This document shows, piece by piece, positions 53,257 through 64,000 of a stretch of DNA of 64,000 nt. Each line of letters begins with the position of its first letter. Position 1 is the first letter of the stretch. The stretch is from assembly GCA_958510875.1 (NCBI GenBank), contig OY294070.1:22993631-23057630 (forward strand). The letters run 5' to 3'. The notes below the pieces were generated by a model. That model made no database searches and was not told the origin of the DNA. It saw only the letters and a list, made by a program, of their open reading frames with translations. This DNA comes from Endomychus coccineus (Eukaryota; Arthropoda; Insecta; Coleoptera; Endomychidae). A program made the position numbers and the translations under genes.

Positions 53257-54385
53257 AAATGTGGATGTAAAATATATTAAAGAGAATAGAAATATTTTTG
53301 ATATTCAGAGTATACGGAAATGTCCAACGATGGTATTGGAAACTTTCTTTGTTTCGTATTGAACTTGGTTTTTTATTCGCTGCCAAGAGCTACTTTACAT
53401 TCCAGAAAAGAGGCATGGGTCTGACCTGCCCCCCTAAGAAAATGACTAGATCCGGCACTGTCAGAAGTTATTGTGAAAACGGAAATTCCGTGTTTTGGAA
53501 ACATATTGAAAAGTGAAAAAGATGAATCAAAAATGATTACATTCAGAATGGAGAAAAAAATTCTAAAAAGCCATTGAACTCTCCACTTTCGATTAGTCCA
53601 GCATATAATATAGTTCACATTATTAGCCATTATCAAAGACGTATCTAAACTCAGTACACTTAGCAATTAAATCAACCCAAATTTGAAACACTGTATACGT
53701 CATTTCCGTTGGGAGAACCTGCGTATCAACAAGTAAACTCTTATAATTAGTTAGTTTCCTAAGTGTGATTGCAAGACTATAAATGAATATGACGTTCGCA
53801 ATTGGCCAATGAATCTACTGCGGTTGAATTCCATATAGACATATTTGCCGGCACAGCTACGAGAAATCAAAGAGATCAATACATTACTTCCAGCACATCG
53901 CTTGCAGAGAAGTTAAAACGAGTAGAGGGAAGCTGTAAAAACATTTCCCTTTGTTGAAAGTTGTTATCCCGTACGGGCAAATATTATTTTAAGGGGGATT
54001 TTTTCGAACCTCTGGCTATCAAGCTCACAAACGATGAAAGGGAAAATACCGCCTTCTATGATATGCTGAAATTATACTAATTCAAATCAATTTTGAACAG
54101 AACGTTCCAAACAGTCTTGGTTGAAATGAACGCGTTTTTTCCATTTCGAAGGTCAGTTAGCACATAATAATAATAATATTTCATGAGTAAGTACGTGAGC
54201 CATAATAATGGATCTACAAGTCAATCGGTTTTGATTGACAGATAGGAATTAACTATTAAAACGTCAAACCCAAAATTAATTTTATCCCCAATAAGAACTT
54301 AAATATTACAGTAACTGTGTTATTTAAGTTTTTATTGGAAATAATACCATAAATAAGAAACAATCACCCTTATCCAATCTAAAAA
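53257..54385. other. No gene seen
   Basis: AT-rich, with no supported coding region. CAACCCAAATTTGAAACACTG near 53677 (21 bases, written with one break point: CAACCCAAATT TGAAACACTG) resembles a transposon end, but no mate was found. Confidence 0.35.
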
Positions 54386-54390
54386 TACTA

Positions 54391-54432
54391 TTAAAGTACC
54401 TTTCAACTATCAGGTACCCATCATCAGAGTAA
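54391..54432 (-). ncRNA. PLE-B hammerhead-like motif, 3' part deleted
   Basis: Minus strand: TTTACT, CTGATGA, T, GGGTACC / TGATAGTT (weak stem II), GAAAGG, then TACTTTAATAG. The stretch TCCTCA expected between GAAAGG and GTACT is missing, so the cleavage triplet and part of stem III are lost. The terminal-repeat flank (TAAGGGTGATTGTTTCTTAT on the minus strand) identifies it as family B. Confidence 0.5.
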
Positions 54433-54449
54433 ACTGTTCACTCTGATTA

Positions 54450-55529
54450 AGATGTTCTATATAGAAAATAAATATAGGACAACATTGACTAATGAAAGAA
54501 TAAATTATTACATTTATCAATTCTTTCCATAAGCTGTGCTTCAACCAAAGAATTGCAATTTGATAATCATAAAATGGAATTTGCAGTACAAAATGCTTAC
54601 TTTTGTTATGACAAAGTATGGTCCTTCGAGTCGAATTATTGTTCCTTTGGAAAATGCAGCCCGAAAAAGAACATCTGGAGAAATTCACTAGTACCATAAA
54701 AATAGCTGGTATTCACGGTAATCTTGACAACAATTTTAAATGGCCTCGCAATTTTCGAAATAGAAATATCGTGACGACTTGTAAACTTTTGAGAATCCCT
54801 CATACGATATCTAGACATCGTGACCACGTCGTAAGAACTACATCGGTGTTACAACAATGACTGTTCGATTGCACGCTTTACAAATAACACGAAGGTCGTG
54901 AAGAATTCATGAATCTGTCATACATTGTGTTGCTGCATCATCGACGAATCGTCGTCACTCCATAGAATGGAGACAAACCCGTCGTTATATGAAAAAAAAA
55001 AACAACAGAATTAGCTGAGCCGTGAAAAGAGAATCAAACCGCGCTGACGGCATGATCGATTTTATTATATGGTTAAGCCGGAAAAATTACTTAAATCCGT
55101 TCATTACCTTAAAATGTGCAGTTTTGGATATTATATAATATACATATAATAGGTAAATAAAAAAGTGTTGGCGGTACGAAATCTTCCGAGTTGAGAATAC
55201 CCATTGGCTGGTAACGTATCAAATGCATCATAAAATAAAACCGCATTGCTCGAAGACAATGCATATTTATGTAATATTTACCTAATGAATAATTTACTCA
55301 CTAACGAGAGTCAGCAATTCGGAAAAGGTAAAGTCAACCCTCAGTGAGTCCTAACAGGTTGTCAGTACCTTATCTAGTGATACCTAGACGTCATTGCCCT
55401 CGGTTCGATCGATTCATTTCACTTGAAGCGTTTGTGGTAAGCATGAAATTGTTGTTGGACTGGAAGAAAAGATGAAAAAAATAGAATGGTATTACGGTGA
55501 AAATTCATATGCATGATGGTAAGGTCTAG
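54450..55529. other. No gene recognised
   Basis: A plus-strand frame at 54618-54860 (FKWPRNFRNRNIVTTCKLLR) and overlapping minus frames have no clear family. A helix-turn-helix transposase scrap is conceivable but not supportable. Confidence 0.35.
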
Positions 55530-56050
55530 GAAATTTTCTTTTTTTCCAGAGTGAACCTAATGTTAGGATGGATATTATTAATGAAGGATAAGAAGACGTT
55601 CAATTGTCGTAATGTACCTTTGAAGAAGAATAAAACTTCATCTACATATCTAAACCAACAATGAATATGTATTCTAGCTAGAGGGGAGCTAAAAAACGTA
55701 TAGTTTCTTTAATATGAGACATGAAAATATCTGCCAAAAGAGGACTTAATAGCTAATCCATTATTTTGTGTGAAAGACTCGTCATTAAATTGACAATAAG
55801 GCAAAGATCAAAAGCTTGTTCTATCTCGGATTTTAATACGGGATTTGTATATGATTTTTCCAGAATTTTTGATATTAAAATTTTACATTCATTGGGAAGA
55901 ATATTTGAAAACATATTTGAAACATCGAAAGATACCAAAATTCTATTTTTAGGGAACGTTAACCTATTTATTGACCTTGAAAGTTGCAATGAGATTTTTA
56001 CTGCGTACTTGCTTATATTTTTGGAAACATAATTTAATTTTATCACTAGA
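55530..56050 (-). pseudogene. PLE reverse transcriptase palm fragment
   Basis: The open minus frame 55753-56046 reads FPKNRILVSFDVSNMFSNIL, then PNECKILISKILEKSYTNPV with the first catalytic Asp in SFDVSNMFSNI. After a frame change SPLLADIFMSHIKETIRF (motif B), then VGLDM..DEVLFFFKGTLRQ, where the YVDD site reads with Glu at the last position, and FINNIHPNIRFTL. All motifs are in PLE order. Stops and frameshifts make it inactive. It lies 1.5 kb from the plus-strand PLE piece at 57595. Confidence 0.75.
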
Positions 56051-56339
56051 TTATGTGTAGATTATGTTGCAATAAAAAAATTACTTGCAACAACAGCATT
56101 TGTGTTTACGATTGTTAGTGTTAAGGCAAATTTCAAAGAGCTTGGTCCGTATTTGTCCTGCATCAAAAATAAATCACGTCAATAAATACCAAAACTCCAG
56201 TTTTAGGAGAAGGTAATTTATTTATTGACTTGAGAGTTCCAATGAGTTTTTCACTGCATACTTAGGCTTGAAGTTATTTATATTTTTGAAAATTAAAATA
56301 AATTTTACCGCTAGATTATGTGTAGCGGGCTAGTAACAT

Positions 56340-57590
56340 AGGATACTGTATTGAAGAAACTATAATGAGTTAAACTAAAGAATATATAGATTTAATAGAA
56401 AATAGAAAAATGTACATTTTAGTAATAATCGATATTACAATAGTATACATTAAAATAGTATATAGTACACATAGTGTAAGTATTTACATTTCATAGGTAT
56501 TTTTTTTAAATTATATACATCTAGTATGTGTACAGAACAATTTATTATTGTATTATTTTACTATTTGTGATAAAGTATAAATATAATAATATTAAGCAAA
56601 TCGAATTACGTGTTGTTGGAAAGACAGGCGTAACAAAAAAAAATAGAATAGTAATTTTACAACTAAAGAGAATTAAGTTGCAAACACAAATTATGATGCT
56701 TTACATTCAGATTACATTGTTTGGAATTAATAAATACAAGTATTTACAGTAATTATATGATATTTCAGTTGATTTTTACCTTATATACTGTTTAGATTTT
56801 TTTTTTGGAAAGTTTTAATATTATTTATTTTTTTATGTTTGATGGTAAAGATGATTATTTTAGGAGCTATTGACGTAATGAACCTATGGTTAGCATATTT
56901 CTGATAAAAGGGACTTATTAGTATATTATTAACTTTTGACCGAATTTAATGCTTATGTGTTGGATTAATTTTCAAATAAGATGTTTATAGATGAATATGC
57001 AGCATGTGTGATAATACAGTGAGCGTATATTCAGAAATTCTTCATTGTATAGTAAACTTGTAGAATACAATTTTTTTTCGAAGTATTATTTTAATAATGT
57101 AATTTTGAAAAACGGTCAGGGGTTGTAAGGCATTATTATAAAGACCACCCCACACAGCAATACCGTATCTTAGGATAGATTCAATTAATGGTAGAGAATG
57201 ATTAATAACTGTTTATTTATAAACTTTCGTAGCTCATAAAATTTATACATAAATTTTCGTAGTTTTGCTGTTGAGATATAAATGGGGTCTGCCCACATTC
57301 AAGGTTTTTGTCAATAATTATACCCAGGTATTTGGTTTTATCAGTACTGTTCATTTCAAGACTTGAGTCTTGAAATTTTAATTCAGAGAAATGAGGTCTG
57401 TTTGCTTCTGTCAGAGAAAAGGCAATATATGACGTTTTGGCTACATTTAAAGACAGTTTGTTGAAGTCTAGCCAGCTTTTAACTATGGATATGCCATGTT
57501 AAGCCTTTTCCTTAACAGTGTGCCATGTGTTGTCTTCAAAAACAAGAACTGTATCATCAGCATATGATATTATAGTTCTATATATTCATT
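56340..57590 (-). pseudogene. CR1/Jockey-like LINE RT, 3' half
   Basis: Minus strand: YADDTVLVFEDNTWHTVKEK (active site), WLDFNKLSLNVAKTSYIAFS, TKYLGIIIDKNLEWADPIYI, KLRKFMYKFYELRKFINK and RYGIAVWGGLYNNALQPLTV. These are in the usual order for palm, thumb and C-terminal domain, in two or three frames with a few stops. The downstream part (56340-57050) is AT-rich 3' sequence. No RNase H is present, consistent with the CR1 or Jockey group. It abuts the PLE piece starting at 57595. Confidence 0.75.
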
Positions 57591-57594
57591 GCTG

Positions 57595-58168
57595 GTTTAG
57601 ATATGAAGATGATGTTTTATCCTTCTTCAAAGGTATATCACGTATATCCTCCATTAAAAATTTCCATTTTAACATTAAGTTCACTCTGGATACTGAAGAA
57701 GAAAAAATAAATTTCCTAGACGCACCATAATAATATCATTATTTTCAAAATTTGAAGAAAATCTACATTCACAGATACAACTATTGCCAATTCATCTTTC
57801 AGTCTCAGTAGTCACAAATTAGCAGCATACAATTCAATGATAGGTACATACACTTCCTCTTTCTCCTGAAAACCTGAATGAAGAATTGAATATAATCAAG
57901 GTTATAGCCATTAACAATGGTTTTCAACCTCAACTAATATCCAAATTAATTGACAGAAAAAAGCATAAATTAACTTACTCAAGTATCTAACCTTTTACAA
58001 AAAATTCTATAATTCTTCATCAAAATACGTTTGCTTCACATACCGGTACCGTAAATGAAAAAATTACGGACATTTTATCGGAACATAATCTAAAAGTTAG
58101 CTTTAAACTTCAAAATAAATTGTCCTATTTTTTGTTCAATGCAATTTTTGAACATGTCACGCTCGTGT
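57595..58168 (+). pseudogene. PLE RT C-terminal fragment
   Basis: The frame reads HCWFRYEDDVLSFFKGISRI, then FHFNIKFTLDTEEEKINFLD, with the active site as YEDD. Later scraps in other frames read VIAINNGFQPQLISKLIDRK (thumb) and YTGTVNEKITDILSEHNLKV (linker). The hAT-like element at 58169 begins within its last part. Frameshifts throughout. Confidence 0.7.
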
Positions 58169-58968
58169 CAGTGGCGTAGATAACGTCCTCGCAGCCTCCG
58201 CGGTGCGGGGGCGCACGAGAAAATCAAAAGGTTAATTTCGAGTGTTGCAAAAATACTTATTGGTATATAATATATTATAAGATATACTATCTATTATATG
58301 CATAAAAGAAAAAAATAAACAAATTGGAAAAAACATTTTAGCTTCCTCCATATATAATCCATATAGAATTTATGACCACATTCCAGTTGAAATAAAAAAG
58401 GTTAAAGTCCTAAATACTTTCAAAAACAAAATTAAAAAATGGCTACTATTAACTCCAAGAAAAACTATACATAATATAATTAACATTAATATATACATGT
58501 CTCTAACAAATTTATAATTATAAATAGATAACAAAGAATGAGACACATTATCTAAGAACCTAGATATACGATGCTTACGTGATGAAGAAAATAATTAAAA
58601 TGACTAATTATAAAAAGAAAATAATTCAATAACATCACAAACAAATACCTATTGGGTATTTCTGTGAAATATATCTTCTGTTTGTTCACATCACCAGCAT
58701 AAACTAAGCTAAACTGTATTTGTATCTGAACTTAGCCTGTAAATGTTTTGTATTTATTTTGTAAATCTGGTAAATAAACATTATTATTATTATACTATTA
58801 ATTACGTGTAAATAACAAACTATTTTTCATCAAAATATGTTTATTATTTACAGTTAAAATTCAAAGTATATTTGTTATTTTCATTTTCCTTTTTTTCTTT
58901 TTTAGAAAAAGGAGAGAACGCAAAGAGTTAATATGCGGGGGGCAGAGCGGGAATTAACTACGCTACAG
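58169..58968. mobile_element. Non-autonomous hAT-like element, 800 bp, 8-bp target duplication
   Basis: The left end CAGTGGCGTAGATAA and right end TTAACTACGCTACAG are imperfect inverse copies. They are flanked by GCTCGTGT (58161-58168) and GCTTGTGT (58969-58976), an 8-base duplication with one mismatch, which is the hAT pattern, as is a terminus starting CAG. GC-rich subterminal blocks (GCGGTGCGGGGGCGCACGAG; ATGCGGGGGGCAGAGCGG) face each other. The interior carries a LINE 3' end rather than a transposase. Confidence 0.7.
58300..58795 (+). mobile_element. CR1-like LINE 3' end inside the hAT-like element
   Basis: Plus strand: YDHIPVEIKKVKVLNTFKNK and IKKWLLLTPRK, the end of CR1/Jockey pol (Y.SLP..I......FK..+K.WL). 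An AT-rich 3' region follows, ending AAACATTATTATTATTATA, a short-repeat tail as expected for this group. It sits between the two hAT-like termini, so it either inserted into the element or was carried by it. Confidence 0.6.
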
Positions 58969-59050
58969 GCTTGTGTCGAATCTATAGTCACGATTTGTTT
59001 CTATAATATATGTGATAAAAAAGTAAGAGTGTTTTATTCCATTATATCAA

Positions 59051-59801
59051 TAAATGACAAACAAAAAGATGGCTTGACTTCTCCTATTATGATCCACTTT
59101 CTGTCGTCATAAAATGGCACATATTGATTTATATTCATTTCTATCAGTTTATTAATTATTCTTGTTGAAATATCCGATTATACACTTATTATTCAACGAA
59201 ATGAATTTCCAAGAAAGACGACACGTAATTAAATGTATCATATTTAATCAGCTTCAGTTTGGATTTAATTAATTAATTATCTCGTTCATTTTAATTAAAT
59301 CATAGATTCAATTTAGCTATTATTATATTAGGAATGACATTTCGATTGTGGAACATGCCTTCCAATAATTTATGATACCGACGACAGACCTGTATTAGAT
59401 AGTTTTGAATTCTCACGAACTCAAGTTCCAAGTGTGAGTTTGTTTCAACTATCGATTATTGAATATTACGTGTAAATTTACTTGATAGGTGATATCAATA
59501 AATTATCATTTGAGACATTTAATTACAAAGAGACCAATGTTTCAAGAAAAGCCAATATTAAAATTAATTGCAACATTCGCTCTAAAACCATTGAGGAAAC
59601 TGAAGTAAAAAATGTATATGTGTTCATTTACAACATGTGAGATATGGAAATTCTTGTTTGTTCACTAAAATGAGCCAGTTGCATGTAAAGTTCAATTATT
59701 AGTGCTTCTCGACACATTTATGCTCTCGAATAATTTGTATTGTATTGTATTACGTTGGGGATATTGCACATTGTGACCTAATCGATTTTTCGTGTTCTCT
59801 T
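59051..59801. other. No gene seen
   Basis: AT-rich, no supported feature. 58973-59050 just before it is the second copy of the dispersed repeat at 35813-35895. Confidence 0.5.
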
Positions 59802-61581
59802 TAGTGGAGTCTATCTACCGAAAAATAGGACGAGGTTCGTAAAAATTTGATAGAGGTTAGAGACCTAATGATAAAAATAATAAGAACCTGAAATTCCTAT
59901 TACCAATATTGGGTAGAGCCAGGTATAACCTTAAAAAAACTGTTTTTTTGCCCTTTTTTAAGTCAGTTTTAGAGTTTTATTTTGTTTTGACTGCTTAGAC
60001 TTCTGGCTGAGGTTATTGTTGATATTTTAGGAACCTTCAGTCCAAATTTCGTGACATTCCGCTTACCCCCCTCCTGGAATATATATATTTATACTATTTT
60101 TGGAGCTAAAATTCAAGTTGGGCTAGTTTGACCAAATTGGATGGAATTTGATGAAAAAGTAGGTCGTAGCGGTCACTATAAGTGGTTCGAATATGGGCTG
60201 AAAATATTACACAGTCTTGCTTAAAGTTCAAAGTTGACCAATTTGGCCCAAATTTTAAAATAGTTTGTCAAAAAAGTCGAAGCGTACTCTACTTATGCTC
60301 AAATTGAATTAATGAAAATTTGTTCAATAACTAGTAAAACTTCTTTATTTGACAAAAATGATGAATAAGCATTAGACATTAACTACAGAGTTCCGAGACA
60401 CCGAATATATATTTGTTACATGTCAACTCATAGAACCACTATACTTATCAGTGTTCGTACCTTCGTTGGAATAGATAGTCGAAGGTATACATATGAATTG
60501 ACCAGTCATTATACCTTTTTTATACGTTTTTCTTATTAAAGTTTTTTTTGAGATATTTTGCAAATAATTTGTTAAAAATAAAATACTTTAATTAGTTTAT
60601 ACTATGCAAAAAGTTAAACATCATAACTTACAAGAAAAAATCAATTATATATTATAATATGCTTTAATTTTTTTTTACCTGACATTGTCTTCAATAAAAG
60701 ATTTTCTATTATATTAATAAAGGTTCCAAATATTGGATGATCTTATTCATCGAAAGATTAATGAGGAGAAGCATATACCTGTATAATATAGATGACGTTT
60801 TTTTTTTAATTTTTCAAAAATAAAATTTTGTGTATGAAGTTTTTCATTCACAATAATATATACATATAATAACATTAAAATAATAACGTATTTTATAGTA
60901 CAAAAAATGTAACGTTGATGTAGATCACATAAATGGTTTATGATAACATATACTGTAAATGGCCGAAAATAGATGAGTCGCAAAAAAAAATTTATATGGA
61001 AATATATCACATCAAATTTCATAAAATAACTTCAATTTGAGCTTAAGTACAGTACGCTCCGACTTCTTTGACAAAAGGGGGAGCCATTTTAAAATTCGGA
61101 CCTAATCGGACAAATTTCAATTATGTATTAGCAAAAATATTCGATATTTGTAGCCCATATTTGGAGCACTTATTGTAATCACCACGACCCACTGTTTCAT
61201 TTAAATTTCATCTAATTTGATTGCAATTTGGCCAAAATAGACCAATTTAAATTTTTTCTTCAAAAAACGTATAATATATATTTCAGGAGGGGGGTAAACG
61301 GAATGTCACGAAATTTGGAATGAAAATTCCTCAGATATTAACAATAAAAGGGTACCAATTTCAAAGTTTAGCCGCAAGTCTGAGCGATGAAAACAAAATA
61401 AAACTCCAAAACTGTCTTAAAAAAGGGGGAAAAACAGTTTTTTGAAGGTTATACATGGGTTCCACCCAATGTTGGTAATATAAATTTTAGGTTCTTATTA
61501 TTTTTATCATTTTTCCAGGTTGCTAACCTCTTTCAAATTTTCACGAACCTCGTCCTATTTTTCCGTAGATTGACTCCACTA
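59802..61581. mobile_element. Long-TIR foldback element, copy 2 (uninterrupted)
   Basis: The ends TAGTGGAGTCTATCTACCGA (59802) and TAGATTGACTCCACTA (ending 61581) mirror each other. The arms share CGAGGTTCGTAAAAATTTGA, TTGGTCAAATTGCAACC-type and AAGTCGAAGCGTA blocks with each other and with copy 1. The right arm (from about 60840) extends further than the left (to about 60320), so part of the left arm's inner region has been lost or replaced. CTT flanks both ends. No coding region. Confidence 0.85.
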
Positions 61582-62500
61582 CTTCTGTGGCTGCGCAGTT
61601 CAGAATATCTAAGCGGCTCCAGTATTTCCTCCAAACCTGTAGCTTTGAGGAAATTCTGGATGTTGGATGGCTTCACGTTAGGTAAGTCTTCCTCTTCTAT
61701 TTGCTATGTCCCAAGGTATCGTGCCCTTGGATTTTGGAAAGTAGTGCATTCTGCGAGGATGTGGATAGAGATTTCGCCAAATCTGCACTCTTTTTTTTCC
61801 GCCAATCCAAGCCCTGTTAGGATTCCTGCTGGTATTCAGAGTTCGTTTTTTCTTAGGTTGATGCAGTCATAAGATCTCTTCTGATTATAGTTTCGCAGAT
61901 GTATCTTTTCCTGCATCAGTTCTTGTATAGTCTTATCCTGTGATGGAATCTTTTGTTGTCTAGTTCTTTTTTGAGTTCTTCCAGTATAACCTGGCTCTTA
62001 TTCTACAGAAGGGCTCAGGTCTCAGAAATGGCCTCCATTTATGCGAGTTTGTCTGATTTTTCGTTACCCTCCACCCCGGTGTGCCACGGAATCCACAGAA
62101 ACATTGTTCTAGCTTAGTTTTTCTAAGCACTCGCAGGCCATTTTGGAGCTGATTAAGCGAAAGATCAGCTCGTTGATGGTTGCTTGACTATGCGACATGA
62201 TGACTATTTCTTGTCTACGGAAGCCTCTTTCAATATTGAACCGGATACATTTCCCTACAGCGTGAATTTCCCCTTGGAAAATGTTCGGGCATTTGTATAA
62301 GCTTCCAGAGTATTCGGCTCCAGGTCCATATACTCCTATTCCAGTTCCTTCTGTTGCTTTAGAGCCATCAGAGTACAATTTGATGGCCTTTCTACCGAGT
62401 TTTGGGATGGTGTTTTCGTCCCATTCGCTTTTACGACTTAACTTCATGTTAAATTCTTTCACGAAGATATACCTTTTTCCCATGTTATCTTGGGGCATGT
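61582..62500 (-). pseudogene. I/LOA-like LINE RNase H domain and tail
   Basis: The minus-strand frame at 62498-62109 has KLGRKAIKLYSDGSKATEGT (catalytic Asp in SDGS), FQGEIHAVGKCIRFNIERGF (catalytic Glu in QGE) and EIVIMSHSQATINELIF (the Asp of SDSQ reads His). After a frame change LWIPWHTGVEGNEKSDKLA gives the W.PGH.G..GNE.AD.LA block with Asp. Further on (61800-61700) ECRFGEISIHILAECTTFQN is the Cys/His tail. One catalytic Asp is lost. The fragment stops exactly at the foldback boundary, so the foldback probably inserted into it or next to it. Confidence 0.75.
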
Positions 62501-64000
62501 CCCAGGTTTGCTGTTTATCTCAAATACCATTGAAGAATCTCGTATATATTGGTCCTTATTAATATAAGTTTTAAACGATCAAATATGTATTAATATTTGA
62601 TATTATATTGTATTGAATCCCGAATAACTTCGGATCATGAGGTTCCCAGGTATATATAATATTCTGAAGCTTCGAGTTTTATTATTCACTTTCGCTAACT
62701 GGTTTATATTATGCCTCGGTTTTTTATGATGTAGCATGTTCAAGTATGAATTCTAGAAATTATAAACAATGCGATGTATTAATACAATCATGAAAAGATG
62801 GGGTTCACATGTATTTCAACGGCGATCGTTCCAATAGCAACGGACTAAGCTTAAGGAGATATGCGGTGTTGCCTGTTTTACTTCCCGGCTTATATTAGAG
62901 TCGGCTGTGACATAGGCCAGATTTCCGTTTGAATCTTTCGCATACAAAACGGACTGACTGATCACCAAAATTCAATGGTAGTGAGAAGAATGGTAGGTAC
63001 ACAGGAAAAGTCAGTCAGGGATAGACTCAAGAAGATAACAAAGTTTATAAGTACCCCAAAGCAGAAAGTGTGAGTCAGTCAGCAATATAAAACATGAAAT
63101 TAGCTATTACATAATTACAATTTATGGAATAAAGTTGAATTTCTTGAAATACCATATGAAAGTAACCACCTAGTGACAGATGTTGTAACCAGCTACGTAA
63201 AACTTTTGATCGTCGCAGTACGATCTAAATATACTTGTATCATAATGAATAAAGACGATCGATTGAACTTTGTTTCTAAGATAAGTATATCCATTTGTTT
63301 AGTTGTCTAAACAAATCATATACCAAAATCAGTTGGGTCGAGGACGTATTTTAGCTCCTTCTTTTATTCGTAAAACCTAATTAAAATTTCCTTTATATAT
63401 TGAAGGCATACACATCATAGAGAATTTTGAGAGTCACGTTGGATCCACCAGAAACCTTTTCATAAAATTAAATATGTTAGATGCTATCAACGTGTTTTTC
63501 TACGGATGATTTCGAAGAAATTAAAATGTAGGTATACAATGGACATTTTACTTTTTTCATCTATTTTGGATGTGATGTAGATCAGGTATACTATGAACAA
63601 AATAAGTTTCTCGAATGTTCTTTCATATACATATGAATCCATTTAGTCTGTTATGTTAGCATTACTTTCAGTTACATGTGATTTTAAAAAAAGCCATTTG
63701 AAACCTAGGTTATTTAAATTAAAACAACTGCCTTCAAGGCGTGAGAGTTCTATTTATGTAATTTTCCCAGAAAGAATTCTTCATTAATAAATTAGTTGTT
63801 CTTATTTTAAACTTCTTACTACTCCAGAATCATGCATATTTTTTGGTTCAGCCAGACAAATTAGAACCTTTACTGTCACCTGGAAATGTTGCAAAATAAT
63901 GGAAAACTATATGAACAATGTATGAATAAAAAAATATGGAAAATTCTTGGCTTCGGGATGAATTCTGCGTCACAATAGCACGAATGGTGCCAACGTTTTG
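62501..64000. other. No gene recognised
   Basis: AT-rich. 63180-63290 (CCAGCTACGTAAAAC, then AATGAATAAAGACGATCGAT) has a poly(A)-signal-like site in a stretch resembling a Copia-type LTR end, but no mate is visible. Nothing else is supported. Confidence 0.35.

Noticed and set aside
1..64000. CRISPR arrays, operons, prophage or bacterial origin
   Set aside because: No regularly spaced direct repeats with unique spacers, no ribosome-binding sites and no bacterial gene order. Introns, poly(A) signal and animal retroelements show eukaryotic nuclear DNA.
1..64000. tRNA or rRNA genes
   Set aside because: No cloverleaf with A and B boxes and no rRNA stretch was recognised by eye. A covariance search (tRNAscan-SE, Rfam) would settle it.

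Overview
The window looks like a gene-poor, AT-rich stretch of an insect nuclear genome. Introns, a core promoter and a poly(A) signal are present. TTAGG-type telomere-like repeats (read here as CCTAA) occur internally, and almost every recognisable protein fragment belongs to a transposable element. A large beetle-type genome would fit, but the sequence alone does not settle the order. There is no bacterial, organellar or free-viral gene.

Host genes. The one convincing host gene is a two-exon secreted Ly6/uPAR-like (three-finger) protein. A signal-peptide exon at 20971-21016 splices over a 2,991-base intron to a ten-cysteine exon at 24008-24294, with a TATA/initiator upstream and AATAAA downstream. 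Its intron is full of retroelement debris. A second, weaker host candidate is an internal acidic/serine-rich exon on the minus strand at 100-266.

Layout. 2.1-3.7 kb: a Penelope-like element (PLE) end lying inside a telomere-like repeat array. 5.5-6.9 and 9.1-10.5 kb: two 5'-truncated RNase H-bearing LINEs, the first with a 13-bp target duplication. 7.2-12.8 kb: more LINE reverse transcriptase (RT), PLE and hAT debris. 13.5-14.4 kb: a TA-flanked terminal inverted repeat (TIR) element. 15.2-16.3 kb: a dead mariner. 16.7-17.5 kb: a foldback. 18.8-20.5 kb: LINE/PLE fragments and tandem repeats. 20.9-24.4 kb: the Ly6 gene. 24.6-25.5 and 36.0-37.9 kb: two large palindromes sharing a 32-bp motif with the 20-kb repeats. 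28.6-29.7 and 47.3-48.1 kb: two decayed Tc1/mariner-type transposases. 31.2-31.6 kb: LTR material with tRNA-Lys primer sites. 38.1-40.3 kb: head-to-head PLE terminal repeats with hammerhead ribozymes. 41.1-44.8 kb: a PLE interrupted by a segment with a nearly intact Crypton-like tyrosine recombinase and by another PLE piece. 50.1-53.3 and 59.8-61.6 kb: two copies of a long-TIR foldback, one broken by a 1.6-kb insertion. 55.5-59.0 kb: PLE and LINE RT fragments plus a non-autonomous hAT-like element. 61.6-62.5 kb: another LINE RNase H end.

The most notable content is the set of hammerhead ribozyme motifs in two PLE families. At least one copy (38845-38886) has a complete core and perfect stems, and several others are inactivated in different ways. 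Next are the Crypton-like recombinase nested in a PLE and the foldback families that share an unexplained 32-bp core.
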